A stretch of DNA of 64,000 nt from Candidatus Aenigmatarchaeota archaeon. GTDB taxonomy: Archaea; Aenigmatarchaeota; Aenigmatarchaeia; GW2011-AR5. The position numbers and the translations under genes were made by a program. The DNA lies in contig JACPAG010000002.1 of assembly GCA_016180945.1 (NCBI GenBank), forward strand, positions 64,210 through 128,209. The letters run 5' to 3'. This document shows positions 17,788 to 26,014 of the stretch, one piece after another. The stretch's first letter is position 1; every line of letters begins with the position of its first letter. The notes beneath the pieces were generated by a model. That model did no database searches. It saw only the letters and a program-made list of their open reading frames with translations, and was not told the DNA's origin.

Positions 17788-19206
17788 ATGTCCTCATCCC
17801 TCGGCGTGACCGTCAAGCGGAACGATGATTTTTCGAAATGGTATCTGGAAGTTGTCCGCAAGGGCAACTTTATCGACCAGCGCAGCCCTGTAAAGGGGTT
17901 TGATGTAATATTACCGTGGGGCTACTCAATCTGGGAGCAGATACAGTCGCGTTTCGACGCAATGATTAAGAAATCCGGCGTGCAGAACGCTTATTTTCCG
18001 TTGCTCATCCCGGAACGGCTTATCGGCAAGGAAGAGGAGCACCTGAAAGGTTTTCGCGCGGAAACGGCGACTGTAACAGAAGCCGGAGGCGAAAAACTGG
18101 AAGAGCGTTTTGCCATACGACCTACTTCCGAGACTATCATGTATTACATGTTCTCTTTGTGGATACGCAGCTACAAAGACCTTCCGCTGAAAATAAACCA
18201 GTGGAACAACGTGGTCAGATGGGACACGAAAGTAACAAGACCGTTTATACGAGGCCGGGAATACCTGTGGCAGGAATGTCACACGACGCATGAAACAAAA
18301 GAGGACGCGGAAAAGCAGGTCGACGATGCTGTTGCCATGTATATGGAAATGCACCGCAATTTGGCAATGCGACCGCTTGTGCTGCAGCGGCCGAAGAGCG
18401 ACACGTTTGCCGGCGCGGAATTTAGCGTCGTGCTGGACACGCTTATGCAGGACGGAAAAGTAGTGCAAGGACCTGGGACTCACATGCTCGGCCAGCATTT
18501 TTCAAAGCCTTTCAACATAAAATTTCTGGATAACAAAGAAAAAGAAAACCACGTCTGGCAGACCTGCTGGGGGATGAGCACCAGAGAAATTGGCATGCTG
18601 ATAATGCACCACGGCGACGATTCCGGTGCAATTTTGCCGCCTGCTGTCGCGCCGTACCAGGCTGTCATAATTCCAATCCTGTTTAAGGGAAAAGAAGAAA
18701 AGACCATGGAGGAGGCTAAAAAAATGTTGGCACATCTGGAGAAGCTTTCCATCAGGGCATACCTGGATGACCGGAACTATTCGGCCGGCTTCAAGTTCAA
18801 CGAATGGGAGCTTCGCGGCGTCCCGCTCCGGATAGAGATAGGGCCAAAGGACATGGAGGCGAAAGAGATAACCATCGTGAGAAGATTATACGGCAAAAAA
18901 GAAAAATTAAAGGTGTCGAAGCTTAACGACATCAGTTCCATACTTGATTCTATGCAAAGCGACATGCTTAAGAAATCGGAAAAATTTTTGAAAGAAAATA
19001 TCCACGATGTCAGGTCGCTGAAGGAAATTAAGTCCGGCTTTTCCCGCTCAAACTGGTGCGGCTCGGACGGATGCGAAAAGAATGTCAGAACAAGCGGAGC
19101 CGAGATAAGAGGAACTCTTTACAGGAAAGAAGAAAAACCATTCAGCAGTTGTATCAGTTGCGGCAAAACCGCGAAGCATGTTGTATATATCGCAAAAGCC
19201 TATTAG
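17788..19206 (+). CDS. proS: Prolyl-tRNA synthetase
   Basis: RGNFIDQRSPVKGFDVILPWGYSIWEQIQ; RPTSETIMYYMFSLWIRSYKDLPLKINQWNNVVRWD. The ORF-track start inside the tRNA is unlikely; ATG at 17788 preferred. Confidence 0.93.
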   Translation: MSSSLGVTVKRNDDFSKWYLEVVRKGNFIDQRSPVKGFDVILPWGYSIWEQIQSRFDAMIKKSGVQNAYFPLLIPERLIGKEEEHLKGFRAETATVTEAGGEKLEERFAIRPTSETIMYYMFSLWIRSYKDLPLKINQWNNVVRWDTKVTRPFIRGREYLWQECHTTHETKEDAEKQVDDAVAMYMEMHRNLAMRPLVLQRPKSDTFAGAEFSVVLDTLMQDGKVVQGPGTHMLGQHFSKPFNIKFLDNKEKENHVWQTCWGMSTREIGMLIMHHGDDSGAILPPAVAPYQAVIIPILFKGKEEKTMEEAKKMLAHLEKLSIRAYLDDRNYSAGFKFNEWELRGVPLRIEIGPKDMEAKEITIVRRLYGKKEKLKVSKLNDISSILDSMQSDMLKKSEKFLKENIHDVRSLKEIKSGFSRSNWCGSDGCEKNVRTSGAEIRGTLYRKEEKPFSSCISCGKTAKHVVYIAKAY

Positions 19207-19277
19207 GCTTTTGGGATTCCAGAGAACTTCGTTCTCTGAGAATTGCAAAGGCTTATTAGGTTAAAATACTCTGAGGA

Positions 19278-19526
19278 AATCACATCTTCCTTATATACCA
19301 CCTGTTAACTCGAGAAAAGCACAGCTTTTCTGAGTCGTCAAAAGACTCTTATCTTTTGAACGAAACCGGTGGTTTGCACGAAGGACTCTATGAGTCCTTC
19401 AGCACAGAAGGAACGTAGTTCCTTCTTATATTGGAAGATGGGATCCAGAAGACATACAGAAAACTTCGTTTTCTGTAGCATCAGAAAGCTTTGCTTTCTG
19501 CTTGCATTTTCAATGTCTTCTTAGAT
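19278..19526 (+). ncRNA. Putative two-hairpin structured RNA/DNA element, copy 2, with extra triloop palindromes
   Basis: Shares ATCACATCTTCYTTATATACCACC, GGTGGTTTGC, GAAGATGGGATYCAGA and TTTTCAATGT..TTAGAT with copy 1; base-pair-preserving changes in both lower stems. Confidence 0.5.
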
Positions 19527-19569
19527 GAGCAAAGAATCGATTTAAATCCTTATCGTCCAAACCGAACAT

Positions 19570-19806
19570 ATGCCGTATAAAATGATGGGCACTGCGGTTG
19601 TTCGTGACCAAACAGCCAGAGGGCTTACGGCCGACCTTTTAAGATCAACAGAACCGCTGGAACCGTATACGGGAGGCGTACAAATTTACGCAGGAAGCCC
19701 GAATCATGAAATAGGGGATATAGTTACTGCTGGCGAGATCGGAATTAAAAGAGGAAGATCAGTGAATAATGGATGGAAAGAATTTGGTCTTTACATAGAA
19801 GTTTAG
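19570..19806 (+). CDS. Hypothetical protein
   Basis: 78 aa ORF; no recognised family. Confidence 0.45.
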   Translation: MPYKMMGTAVVRDQTARGLTADLLRSTEPLEPYTGGVQIYAGSPNHEIGDIVTAGEIGIKRGRSVNNGWKEFGLYIEV

Positions 19807-19908
19807 GTTATAGTGAAACCACAAAAGAATACCGACAAGAATTTGTGGTTTCACATATAGTTCACAAGGAAGTAATACCTTGTTTATTTCCTTGTAGAAC
19901 TATAAAGG
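19807..19908. repeat. Two consecutive long hairpins
   Basis: GTGAAACCACAAA..TTTGTGGTTTCAC and TATAGTTCACAAGGAA..TTCCTTGTAGAACTATA. Confidence 0.6.
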
Positions 19909-19944
19909 CGAATGCTTATTTACCGCCAAAGCCAATAATTGTTC

Positions 19945-20376
19945 ATGGAAGACATCAGGAAACAGGTTGCCGGCTTGTTTGGGGAAAATAAGGACGATAA
20001 TTACATATCGCTTGACATTCTTGACAGGATAATTTACTCTCAAAACCATTCCGCAAGTAACGATGAGGAGAGAGAGTACATATCTCTCGGCATACTAGAT
20101 AAGACAATTGATTCAGAAAAGCGCTTCTCCGGGAAAAAGAACCGGGAACAAAAATCACGAAGTGAGAGCTATATTTTCTTAGCAATACCCGGCAAAAAGC
20201 CGGGAAAAGAAAAATGCGAGCACCTGTCGCCTGTTCTGGAGTGCTTTGCCGGCGGCTTCGGCCACATCCGCTGCTTTGAGCCGGCTTTCCATGAAAACTG
20301 CCGCTTTAAGCTGAATCACAGGAAGATGATTGAAGAGCGGATGCAGATAAGGAAGGATATGAAAAAGTTTGGATAA
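19945..20376 (+). CDS. Hypothetical protein with internal YISLxILD repeats
   Basis: NYISLDILDRIIYS / EYISLGILDKTIDS / SYIFLAIPGKKPG repeats. Confidence 0.5.
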   Translation: MEDIRKQVAGLFGENKDDNYISLDILDRIIYSQNHSASNDEEREYISLGILDKTIDSEKRFSGKKNREQKSRSESYIFLAIPGKKPGKEKCEHLSPVLECFAGGFGHIRCFEPAFHENCRFKLNHRKMIEERMQIRKDMKKFG

Positions 20377-20516
20377 GTATGAACAATCAGCTTACTCCCC
20401 TCAAAATTCAAAAAAGGTTTAAATAGTTGACGGCTAATTAATTATTGGTTCAAATTCTGGCAGGAAATTAGGGGATAGCAAAACTGCATGAAGTTTTATT
20501 TTAAAACCGTGGTTTT

Positions 20517-21152
20517 ATGGAAAACAAGCAGCAGGAAATTCTAAAAACAGGAACTACTACAGTGGGGATGGTCTGCAGGGATTGCGTTATTCTTGCCAGC
20601 GACTCTAAAAGCACGCTGGGTTACCTGGTTTCGAGCAAGACCGCGGAAAAGATAATACAGGTTGATGACAGGATAGCGCTGACGACTGCCGGCGGCTCCG
20701 GCGATACGCAGGCGCTGGCCCGAATATTGAAAGCAGAGATAAACATCTACAAGATGACGCGCGGCGCAGAGCTTACGGTTCCCGGCGTTGTGACGCTGTT
20801 GTCAAACATACTGCAGTCGGCGCGCTACTATCCGTATATGGCCATGCTGATAATAGGCGGCGTGGACAAGGACGGAACGCATATTTTAAGCATCGACCCT
20901 GTAGGCGGCATGGAAGAGGAGAAATACGCCTCCACCGGCTCCGGTTCGCCGATAGCGTACGGGGTCCTTGAGGACAACTACCAGGAGGGCATGCTCAAAG
21001 AAGACGGCGTAAAGCTTGCCGTGCGCGCGGTCAGGGCTGCCCGCGAGCGCGATATCTTCTCGGGCGGCAAGGATATACTTGTGGCTGTCATCGACAAGAA
21101 CGGCGTGGAATTTGTCAACAAGGAAAAAGTAAAAGAACTTATAAAATCATAA
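20517..21152 (+). CDS. psmB: Proteasome beta subunit
   Basis: TGTTTVGMVCRDCVILASDSKSTLGYLVSSKTAEKIIQVDDRIALTTAGGSGD. Confidence 0.93.
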   Translation: MENKQQEILKTGTTTVGMVCRDCVILASDSKSTLGYLVSSKTAEKIIQVDDRIALTTAGGSGDTQALARILKAEINIYKMTRGAELTVPGVVTLLSNILQSARYYPYMAMLIIGGVDKDGTHILSIDPVGGMEEEKYASTGSGSPIAYGVLEDNYQEGMLKEDGVKLAVRAVRAARERDIFSGGKDILVAVIDKNGVEFVNKEKVKELIKS

Positions 21153-21306
21153 ATGATGTCTTTTCTGGTAATCCGTTATCCGCTTACTTTTGAGAAAAAA
21201 TAAAGCAAACAAAAATTATCTGTTCTCCGTATCATATCCGTATAACCAGATTCCAACGCCATGCCAGTTTACACAAGCATGCCGACATTTACTTGATGCT
21301 GATTTT

Positions 21307-23169
21307 ATGACAATATTAGATGACGTTAAGGCGGAACTGCCGAAAACAGCGATGATATCCGAAATAACATACGAAGGCAGCGAGCTTATTTTCTATACAA
21401 AGAGCAAGGAATTCTTCAGGGAATCGACGTCCTTAATCAGGCGGATAGTCGACAAAATAAAGAAAAGGGTCGAAGTCCGGGCAGACCCGTCTATCGTTCT
21501 GGACGAGGAAAAGACTGCCGAGTTCATCAGAAGCACTGTTCCAGCCGAAGCCGGCATAAAGGACATATACTTCGAGCCGGAATTTGCAAAAGTCGTCATA
21601 CACGCCGAAAAGCCCGGCCTGGTTATAGGGAAAAGCGGCGAAACGCTGATAGAAATAAAAGAGAAGACGCTGTGGATGCCCGACATAAAAAGGGCGCCTG
21701 TTATTGATTCCGAGGTCATCAAATCGATAAGAAAAATGCTGCACAAGGAGGTCGCGTACAGGAAAAAATTCATGAACGAGCTTGGAAAGAAAATATATTC
21801 GCCCGGCAAGGACGTCGAATGGATACGCATGACGGCATTGGGCGGCTTCCGGGAAATAGGCCGCTCGTGCGTGCTGCTCCAGACGCCGCAGAGCAAGGTC
21901 ATGATGGACTGCGGCCTCAACGTAAATGCGGCAGCCCAGCACCCATTCCCGCATCTTGACGCGCCTGAGTTTCACATCCAGAGCCTGGATGCCATTATCC
22001 TTACGCACAGCCACATGGACCACGTTGGCATGATTCCTTACCTGTACGAATACGGGTACAGAGGTCCTCTGTATTGCACGCGCCCTACGCGCGACATGTC
22101 TGTTCTTCTGCTTCTGGACTATCTGCAGATATGCCAGCGCGAAAACAAAAAGGCGCCGTACACGTCGAAAGGCATAGAAGAGATGATAAAGCACTGCATC
22201 CCGCTCGAATACGGCGAGGTTTCGGATATAACGCCTGACATGAGGGTGACATTGCAGAACGCCGGCCACATACTGGGCTCTTCGACTATCCACGTCCATA
22301 TCGGCGACGGCTTGTACAATATTCTTTACACAGGTGACCTGAAGTATGAAAGGACGAAAATGTTCGACATGGCCTCCACGGATTATGCAAGAACCGAGGC
22401 GCTGATAATAGAATCAACTTACGGAAGCCCGGAAGACGAGCTGCCCATGCATACCGAAGGCGAAAAAGACATGGTGGATGCGATCAAGCGCTGCATAGAA
22501 AGAGGCGGCAGGGCTGTAATACCAAGCTTTGCCGTCGGCCGCGCCCAGGATGTTATAGCAATTCTGGCAGACAGCGACATAAACGCGCCCATTTATCTGG
22601 ACGGCATGCTATGGGACGCAACAGCCATTAATACCGCCTACCCGGAATTCATGGCAAGGAGCATGCAGATGAAGATATTGCACAAAGGCAGGAACCCCTT
22701 TATTGACCCGCGGCTCAAGGGCATTGGTTCGCATAAGGAACGCGAGGAGGTTTTCAATAGCACCGGCCCGTGCGTAGTGCTTGCCACGTCCGGAATGTTG
22801 ACAGGCGGCCCTGCTCTCGAATACCTGAAGCAGTTCGCAGCCAATCCGAAGAACATGCTCGTTTTCGTCGGTTATCAGGCAGAAGGCTCTCTTGGAAGGC
22901 GGATACAGAAAGGCTGGAAGCAGGTCCAGCTGGAAGACGGAAAGCTGGTCGACCTGAACCTGGAAATCGTGACGGTTCAGGGCCTATCCGGCCACAGCGA
23001 CCACCGCCAGCTGCTGGACTTTGTGCAAAACCTCAGGAGCAAGCCGCGCAAGGTCATTATAAACCACGGCGAGAACTCGAAATGCGTCGATCTCGCCCGC
23101 CTTATACACAAGACATTCAAAATAGAATCTTCCGCGCCCAAGGTTCTGGAAACCGTAAGGCTGAAATAA
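21307..23169 (+). CDS. Archaeal CPSF1-type KH / metallo-beta-lactamase / beta-CASP ribonuclease (aCPSF1)
   Basis: KH region HAEKPGLVIGKSGETLIEIKEKT; ILTHSHMDHVGMIPYLYEYGYRGPLYCTRPTRDM; SGHSDHRQLLDFV. Confidence 0.92.
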   Translation: MTILDDVKAELPKTAMISEITYEGSELIFYTKSKEFFRESTSLIRRIVDKIKKRVEVRADPSIVLDEEKTAEFIRSTVPAEAGIKDIYFEPEFAKVVIHAEKPGLVIGKSGETLIEIKEKTLWMPDIKRAPVIDSEVIKSIRKMLHKEVAYRKKFMNELGKKIYSPGKDVEWIRMTALGGFREIGRSCVLLQTPQSKVMMDCGLNVNAAAQHPFPHLDAPEFHIQSLDAIILTHSHMDHVGMIPYLYEYGYRGPLYCTRPTRDMSVLLLLDYLQICQRENKKAPYTSKGIEEMIKHCIPLEYGEVSDITPDMRVTLQNAGHILGSSTIHVHIGDGLYNILYTGDLKYERTKMFDMASTDYARTEALIIESTYGSPEDELPMHTEGEKDMVDAIKRCIERGGRAVIPSFAVGRAQDVIAILADSDINAPIYLDGMLWDATAINTAYPEFMARSMQMKILHKGRNPFIDPRLKGIGSHKEREEVFNSTGPCVVLATSGMLTGGPALEYLKQFAANPKNMLVFVGYQAEGSLGRRIQKGWKQVQLEDGKLVDLNLEIVTVQGLSGHSDHRQLLDFVQNLRSKPRKVIINHGENSKCVDLARLIHKTFKIESSAPKVLETVRLK

Positions 23170-23223
23170 CTAGTCCACTTCAACCACCTGAATTACCCGA
23201 GACTTGCAGACGTTTTGCACGAT

Positions 23224-23730
23224 ATGAAAATAGACCACTCTGGGATGTTACAAGTATCGTATAGGATGGGTCGCACCATTGCAGTCTTTTCAAAATATAG
23301 CGTCCAAGACCGCGACCAGAATCTGGGCAACTGGCTTGTTGGTCCTGGTTCGAGTGTAGTTAAGATCGACTTTGACCTTGAACATACGCACTTTATTGAC
23401 GGCGCACCGCATGATTTGGATTTTTGGCTTTGGGCAAACGCAGATAAATATCCGAAAGATGAAACAACCACAAAGAGGATTTTGCAGCAAGGTCACGCCT
23501 TAGGCGTTTTTTCCAGTCTCGGGCCTGCCCACTTCTCGGCTGTCAGCAACTATAACGGTGGCCGTCTGCCGCCGGATTATAATCCAGAAGAGTACAAAAA
23601 AAGATACATCGAAGGTTTTAGGGACGAATTTGCTGTTCCCATAGAGATGCCTTATGAAACGCTATGGGAATCGTTTTTGAGAAAAAGCCAAGAAGATAGA
23701 CAAAGGCGGGAAGAAGAAGTTAGAAGTTAA
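23224..23730 (+). CDS. Hypothetical protein
   Basis: About 169 aa ORF with coding-like composition. Confidence 0.5.
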   Translation: MKIDHSGMLQVSYRMGRTIAVFSKYSVQDRDQNLGNWLVGPGSSVVKIDFDLEHTHFIDGAPHDLDFWLWANADKYPKDETTTKRILQQGHALGVFSSLGPAHFSAVSNYNGGRLPPDYNPEEYKKRYIEGFRDEFAVPIEMPYETLWESFLRKSQEDRQRREEEVRS

Positions 23731-23790
23731 CTTCTATTTAAATATTTTCCTAAGCAACAGAGTTTAGTTTATTCAAGCAGGTGTCAGACT

Positions 23791-23949
23791 ATGCCAGTAG
23801 GTTATGGGAAGCGAATCCGCCAGGAAGTTCAGGCTTACAAGTGCCCTTCTTGCTCAAGAAATACTGTCCGCCGCTTCGCTCCTGCTATCTGGGTTTGCAG
23901 CAAATGCAAGGCCAAGTTCGCCTCGGGCACGTTTGAGTTCAAGGTATGA
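23791..23949 (+). CDS. rpl37ae: Ribosomal protein L37Ae (52 aa)
   Basis: YKCPSCSRNTVRRFAPAIWVCSKCKAKFASGTFEF; absent from ORF track because of length. Confidence 0.9.
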   Translation: MPVGYGKRIRQEVQAYKCPSCSRNTVRRFAPAIWVCSKCKAKFASGTFEFKV

Positions 23950-24035
23950 AAAAAATAATTGGGATAGTAGAAGGTGTCTTATATGCACTGCAGATTAAGT
24001 AAAGGGAAATGAACGAGAAACCGTAGGTGTCTTAT

Positions 24036-24161
24036 ATGTACATGTGCATGAAATGCAGAAAAGAATTTGAACTGGAGGACCGCGTAAGATGTCCTTTGTG
24101 CGGTTTCAGGATTATCGTCAAAGTCAGGCCTGTATTCAGAAAAAGGGTGTTGGCGCGATGA
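24036..24161 (+). CDS. rpoP: RNA polymerase subunit P (Rpo12)
   Basis: MYMCMKCRKEFELEDRVRCPLCGFRIIVKVRPVFRKRVLAR. Confidence 0.88.
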   Translation: MYMCMKCRKEFELEDRVRCPLCGFRIIVKVRPVFRKRVLAR

Positions 24162-24186
24162 CCGAACGAAGTGAGAGAAACAAACA

Positions 24187-24241
24187 TTATAATATGGCAA
24201 TCGACTTGGAACAAACCGAAGCACAGCGGTGCTTCAATCTG
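24187..24241 (+). repeat. Palindromic leader element upstream of prefoldin beta
   Basis: TTATAATATGGCAATCGACTTGGAACAAACC + GAAGCAC-AGCG-GTGCTTC. Confidence 0.65.
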
Positions 24242-24255
24242 TTGGTGAGGGGATA

Positions 24256-24591
24256 ATGAGCGAACTGGAAGAAGTTTTGGGGCGTCTGCAGGTCCAGAAC
24301 CAGCAGCTTCAGACAGTAATGATACAGAAGCAGACCCTTTCTATCCAGAGCAAGGAAATAGAGCGCGCCCTGGAAGAAATAAATAAAGCCGCCGACGAGA
24401 TTTACAAATCCGTCGGTCCTATCCTCGTCAAGTCATCCAAGGAAGACGTTAAAAAAGAACTGGAGGATGACAAGGAAGAGATGGAGCTAAAATTAAGAAC
24501 ATTGGAAAACCAGGAAAAAAGACTAAAGGAAAAGATAAAAGAAAGCCAAGAAAAATTCCAGGAGCTTCTGCCGAAAGGGCAGGGCGGATAA
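24256..24591 (+). CDS. pfdB: Prefoldin beta subunit
   Basis: Coiled-coil ORF with EIERALEEINKAADEIYKSVGPILVKSSKEDVKKEL. Confidence 0.88.
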   Translation: MSELEEVLGRLQVQNQQLQTVMIQKQTLSIQSKEIERALEEINKAADEIYKSVGPILVKSSKEDVKKELEDDKEEMELKLRTLENQEKRLKEKIKESQEKFQELLPKGQGG

Positions 24592-24624
24592 ACGATTGCG
24601 GATATAGAAAAATGCTGAAATGAT

Positions 24625-24972
24625 ATGCAAAATACAGAATCAAAAGTTATAGTATGGCGATCGACGATGCTAAATATGAGACGGGATACGACACCGAAGG
24701 TGGAGTATATGGACATGAAAATAATAAACGGCCTTTTGGACGAAATCAATACTGACAGGACAGTGCCAAAAAATATCCGCACCGTTATCCAGCAGGTAAA
24801 AGCCGATCTAAATAACGAAAAGCAGGATGCTGCGGTAAGCATAAACTCGGCCGTTTCTCTCCTGGACGAAGTATCAAACGACCCGAATATTCCCATCTAC
24901 ACCAGAACCCAGATATGGAATATCGTATCCATGCTCGAGGTTATTAACGAGAAAGCGAAGCTGGAGAGATGA
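24625..24972 (+). CDS. UPF0147 family protein
   Basis: LLDEINTDRTVPKNIRTVIQQVKADLNNEKQDAAVSINSAVSLLDEVSNDPNIPIYTRTQIWNIVSMLE; true start may be downstream. Confidence 0.8.
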   Translation: MQNTESKVIVWRSTMLNMRRDTTPKVEYMDMKIINGLLDEINTDRTVPKNIRTVIQQVKADLNNEKQDAAVSINSAVSLLDEVSNDPNIPIYTRTQIWNIVSMLEVINEKAKLER

Positions 24973-25392
24973 ATGACTTTCTACAAAACCGAGAAAAAAT
25001 ATATCGACAGGCCATGGAAAGTTATTTTATGGCTGCTTCTTATCGATGGCGTTGTAGCAATTCCATTGAGATTCCTAAGGTCCTATATTTCTCTTGAGAC
25101 GATAGATGTTCTCTTTGTGCTCAGGTTCCTGACATTCCTGCTTGCAGTTTTCCTGACAGGCTTGTTGTACGTAAATTCCGTGAAAAGACCCGTCGACAAG
25201 AAACTAAAAATCAGGGTCGCCTCTTACTATGCCTTATACACGCTGGTAGCATTGTTGTTTTTGGCGTCTGTTTTTGGGGTATTGTATACAAATGTGCTTG
25301 GCGGACTACTCGAAGGGGCAGTCTCCATAGTTATATCCTTTTTATCAGTCTACTTTATCCTGCCGTTAGCCAACAGGCAGAAAAGGAAATAA
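24973..25392 (+). CDS. Hypothetical multi-TM protein
   Basis: Four hydrophobic segments; adjoins UPF0147 stop. Confidence 0.6.
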   Translation: MTFYKTEKKYIDRPWKVILWLLLIDGVVAIPLRFLRSYISLETIDVLFVLRFLTFLLAVFLTGLLYVNSVKRPVDKKLKIRVASYYALYTLVALLFLASVFGVLYTNVLGGLLEGAVSIVISFLSVYFILPLANRQKRK

Positions 25393-25407
25393 TTTGTTTT
25401 ATAGCAT

Positions 25408-25542
25408 CGGACATAAGTATTCAGACATATTAGGATGTCCGTGCTACACGCAGAAAACAGAGTTTTCTGGTGCACCAAAAAGCTTCGCTTTTTGCGTGTA
25501 TGTGAATGACATATAAAATGTCTTAAATATTATGTCATTCAC
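25408..25542. repeat. Multi-hairpin array upstream of SepF-like gene
   Basis: CGGACAT..ATGTCCG; TACACGC..GCGTGTA enclosing CAGAAAAC-AGA-GTTTTCTG and CAAAAAGC-TTC-GCTTTTTG; GTGAATGACAT..ATGTCATTCAC. Confidence 0.6.
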
Positions 25543-25624
25543 TTTATTCAATTACATAGCCATTACAACTTATTTATCGGACTTGCCAAAAAAAGCATTT
25601 AAAGACTGGGAGCATACTATACAA

Positions 25625-25951
25625 ATGGCGCTTTTCAAGAAAGAGCAGGAGGAGTACGTGGAACTGGATGCAGAAGGTCCTGAGAGCGGGTCTGAAAAAC
25701 TCCTTCTTCGGGTGGAAAAGATGGAAAGCTTTGCTGATTCCGACCGTATACAGCAAAAGATACGCGACGGCTATATATTGCTGGTCAAGGTCCGCGACCT
25801 GCGGGAAAAGGACGTCAACGAACTGAAAAGGGCCGTAGCCAAGATTAAGAAAACGTGCCTTGCTCTGAACGGCGAGGTCGCCGGCTTGGGCGAAGACTGG
25901 CTTCTCGTGACAACGCAGAACGCAAGGATACACAGAGAAGCGGAAGAGTAA
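25625..25951 (+). CDS. SepF-like cell division protein
   Basis: GYILLVKVRDLREKDVNELKRAVAKIKKTCLALNGEVAGLGEDWLLVTT; upstream ATG in ORF track lies in a hairpin arm. Confidence 0.7.
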   Translation: MALFKKEQEEYVELDAEGPESGSEKLLLRVEKMESFADSDRIQQKIRDGYILLVKVRDLREKDVNELKRAVAKIKKTCLALNGEVAGLGEDWLLVTTQNARIHREAEE

Positions 25952-26014
25952 AAAGGCTAATCGCCGCATACTGCAGCTTTTTCATCCAAAGTCAACTCAG
26001 TAAAAATATGTATG

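Noticed and set aside
20440-20475. TTGGTTCAAATTCTGGCAGG, T-arm-like sequence suggesting a tRNA
   Set aside because: No matching T-stem, acceptor or anticodon arm nearby
21433-22299. 288-aa minus-strand ORF
   Set aside because: Antisense shadow of the aCPSF1 gene; low-information composition typical of shadow ORFs
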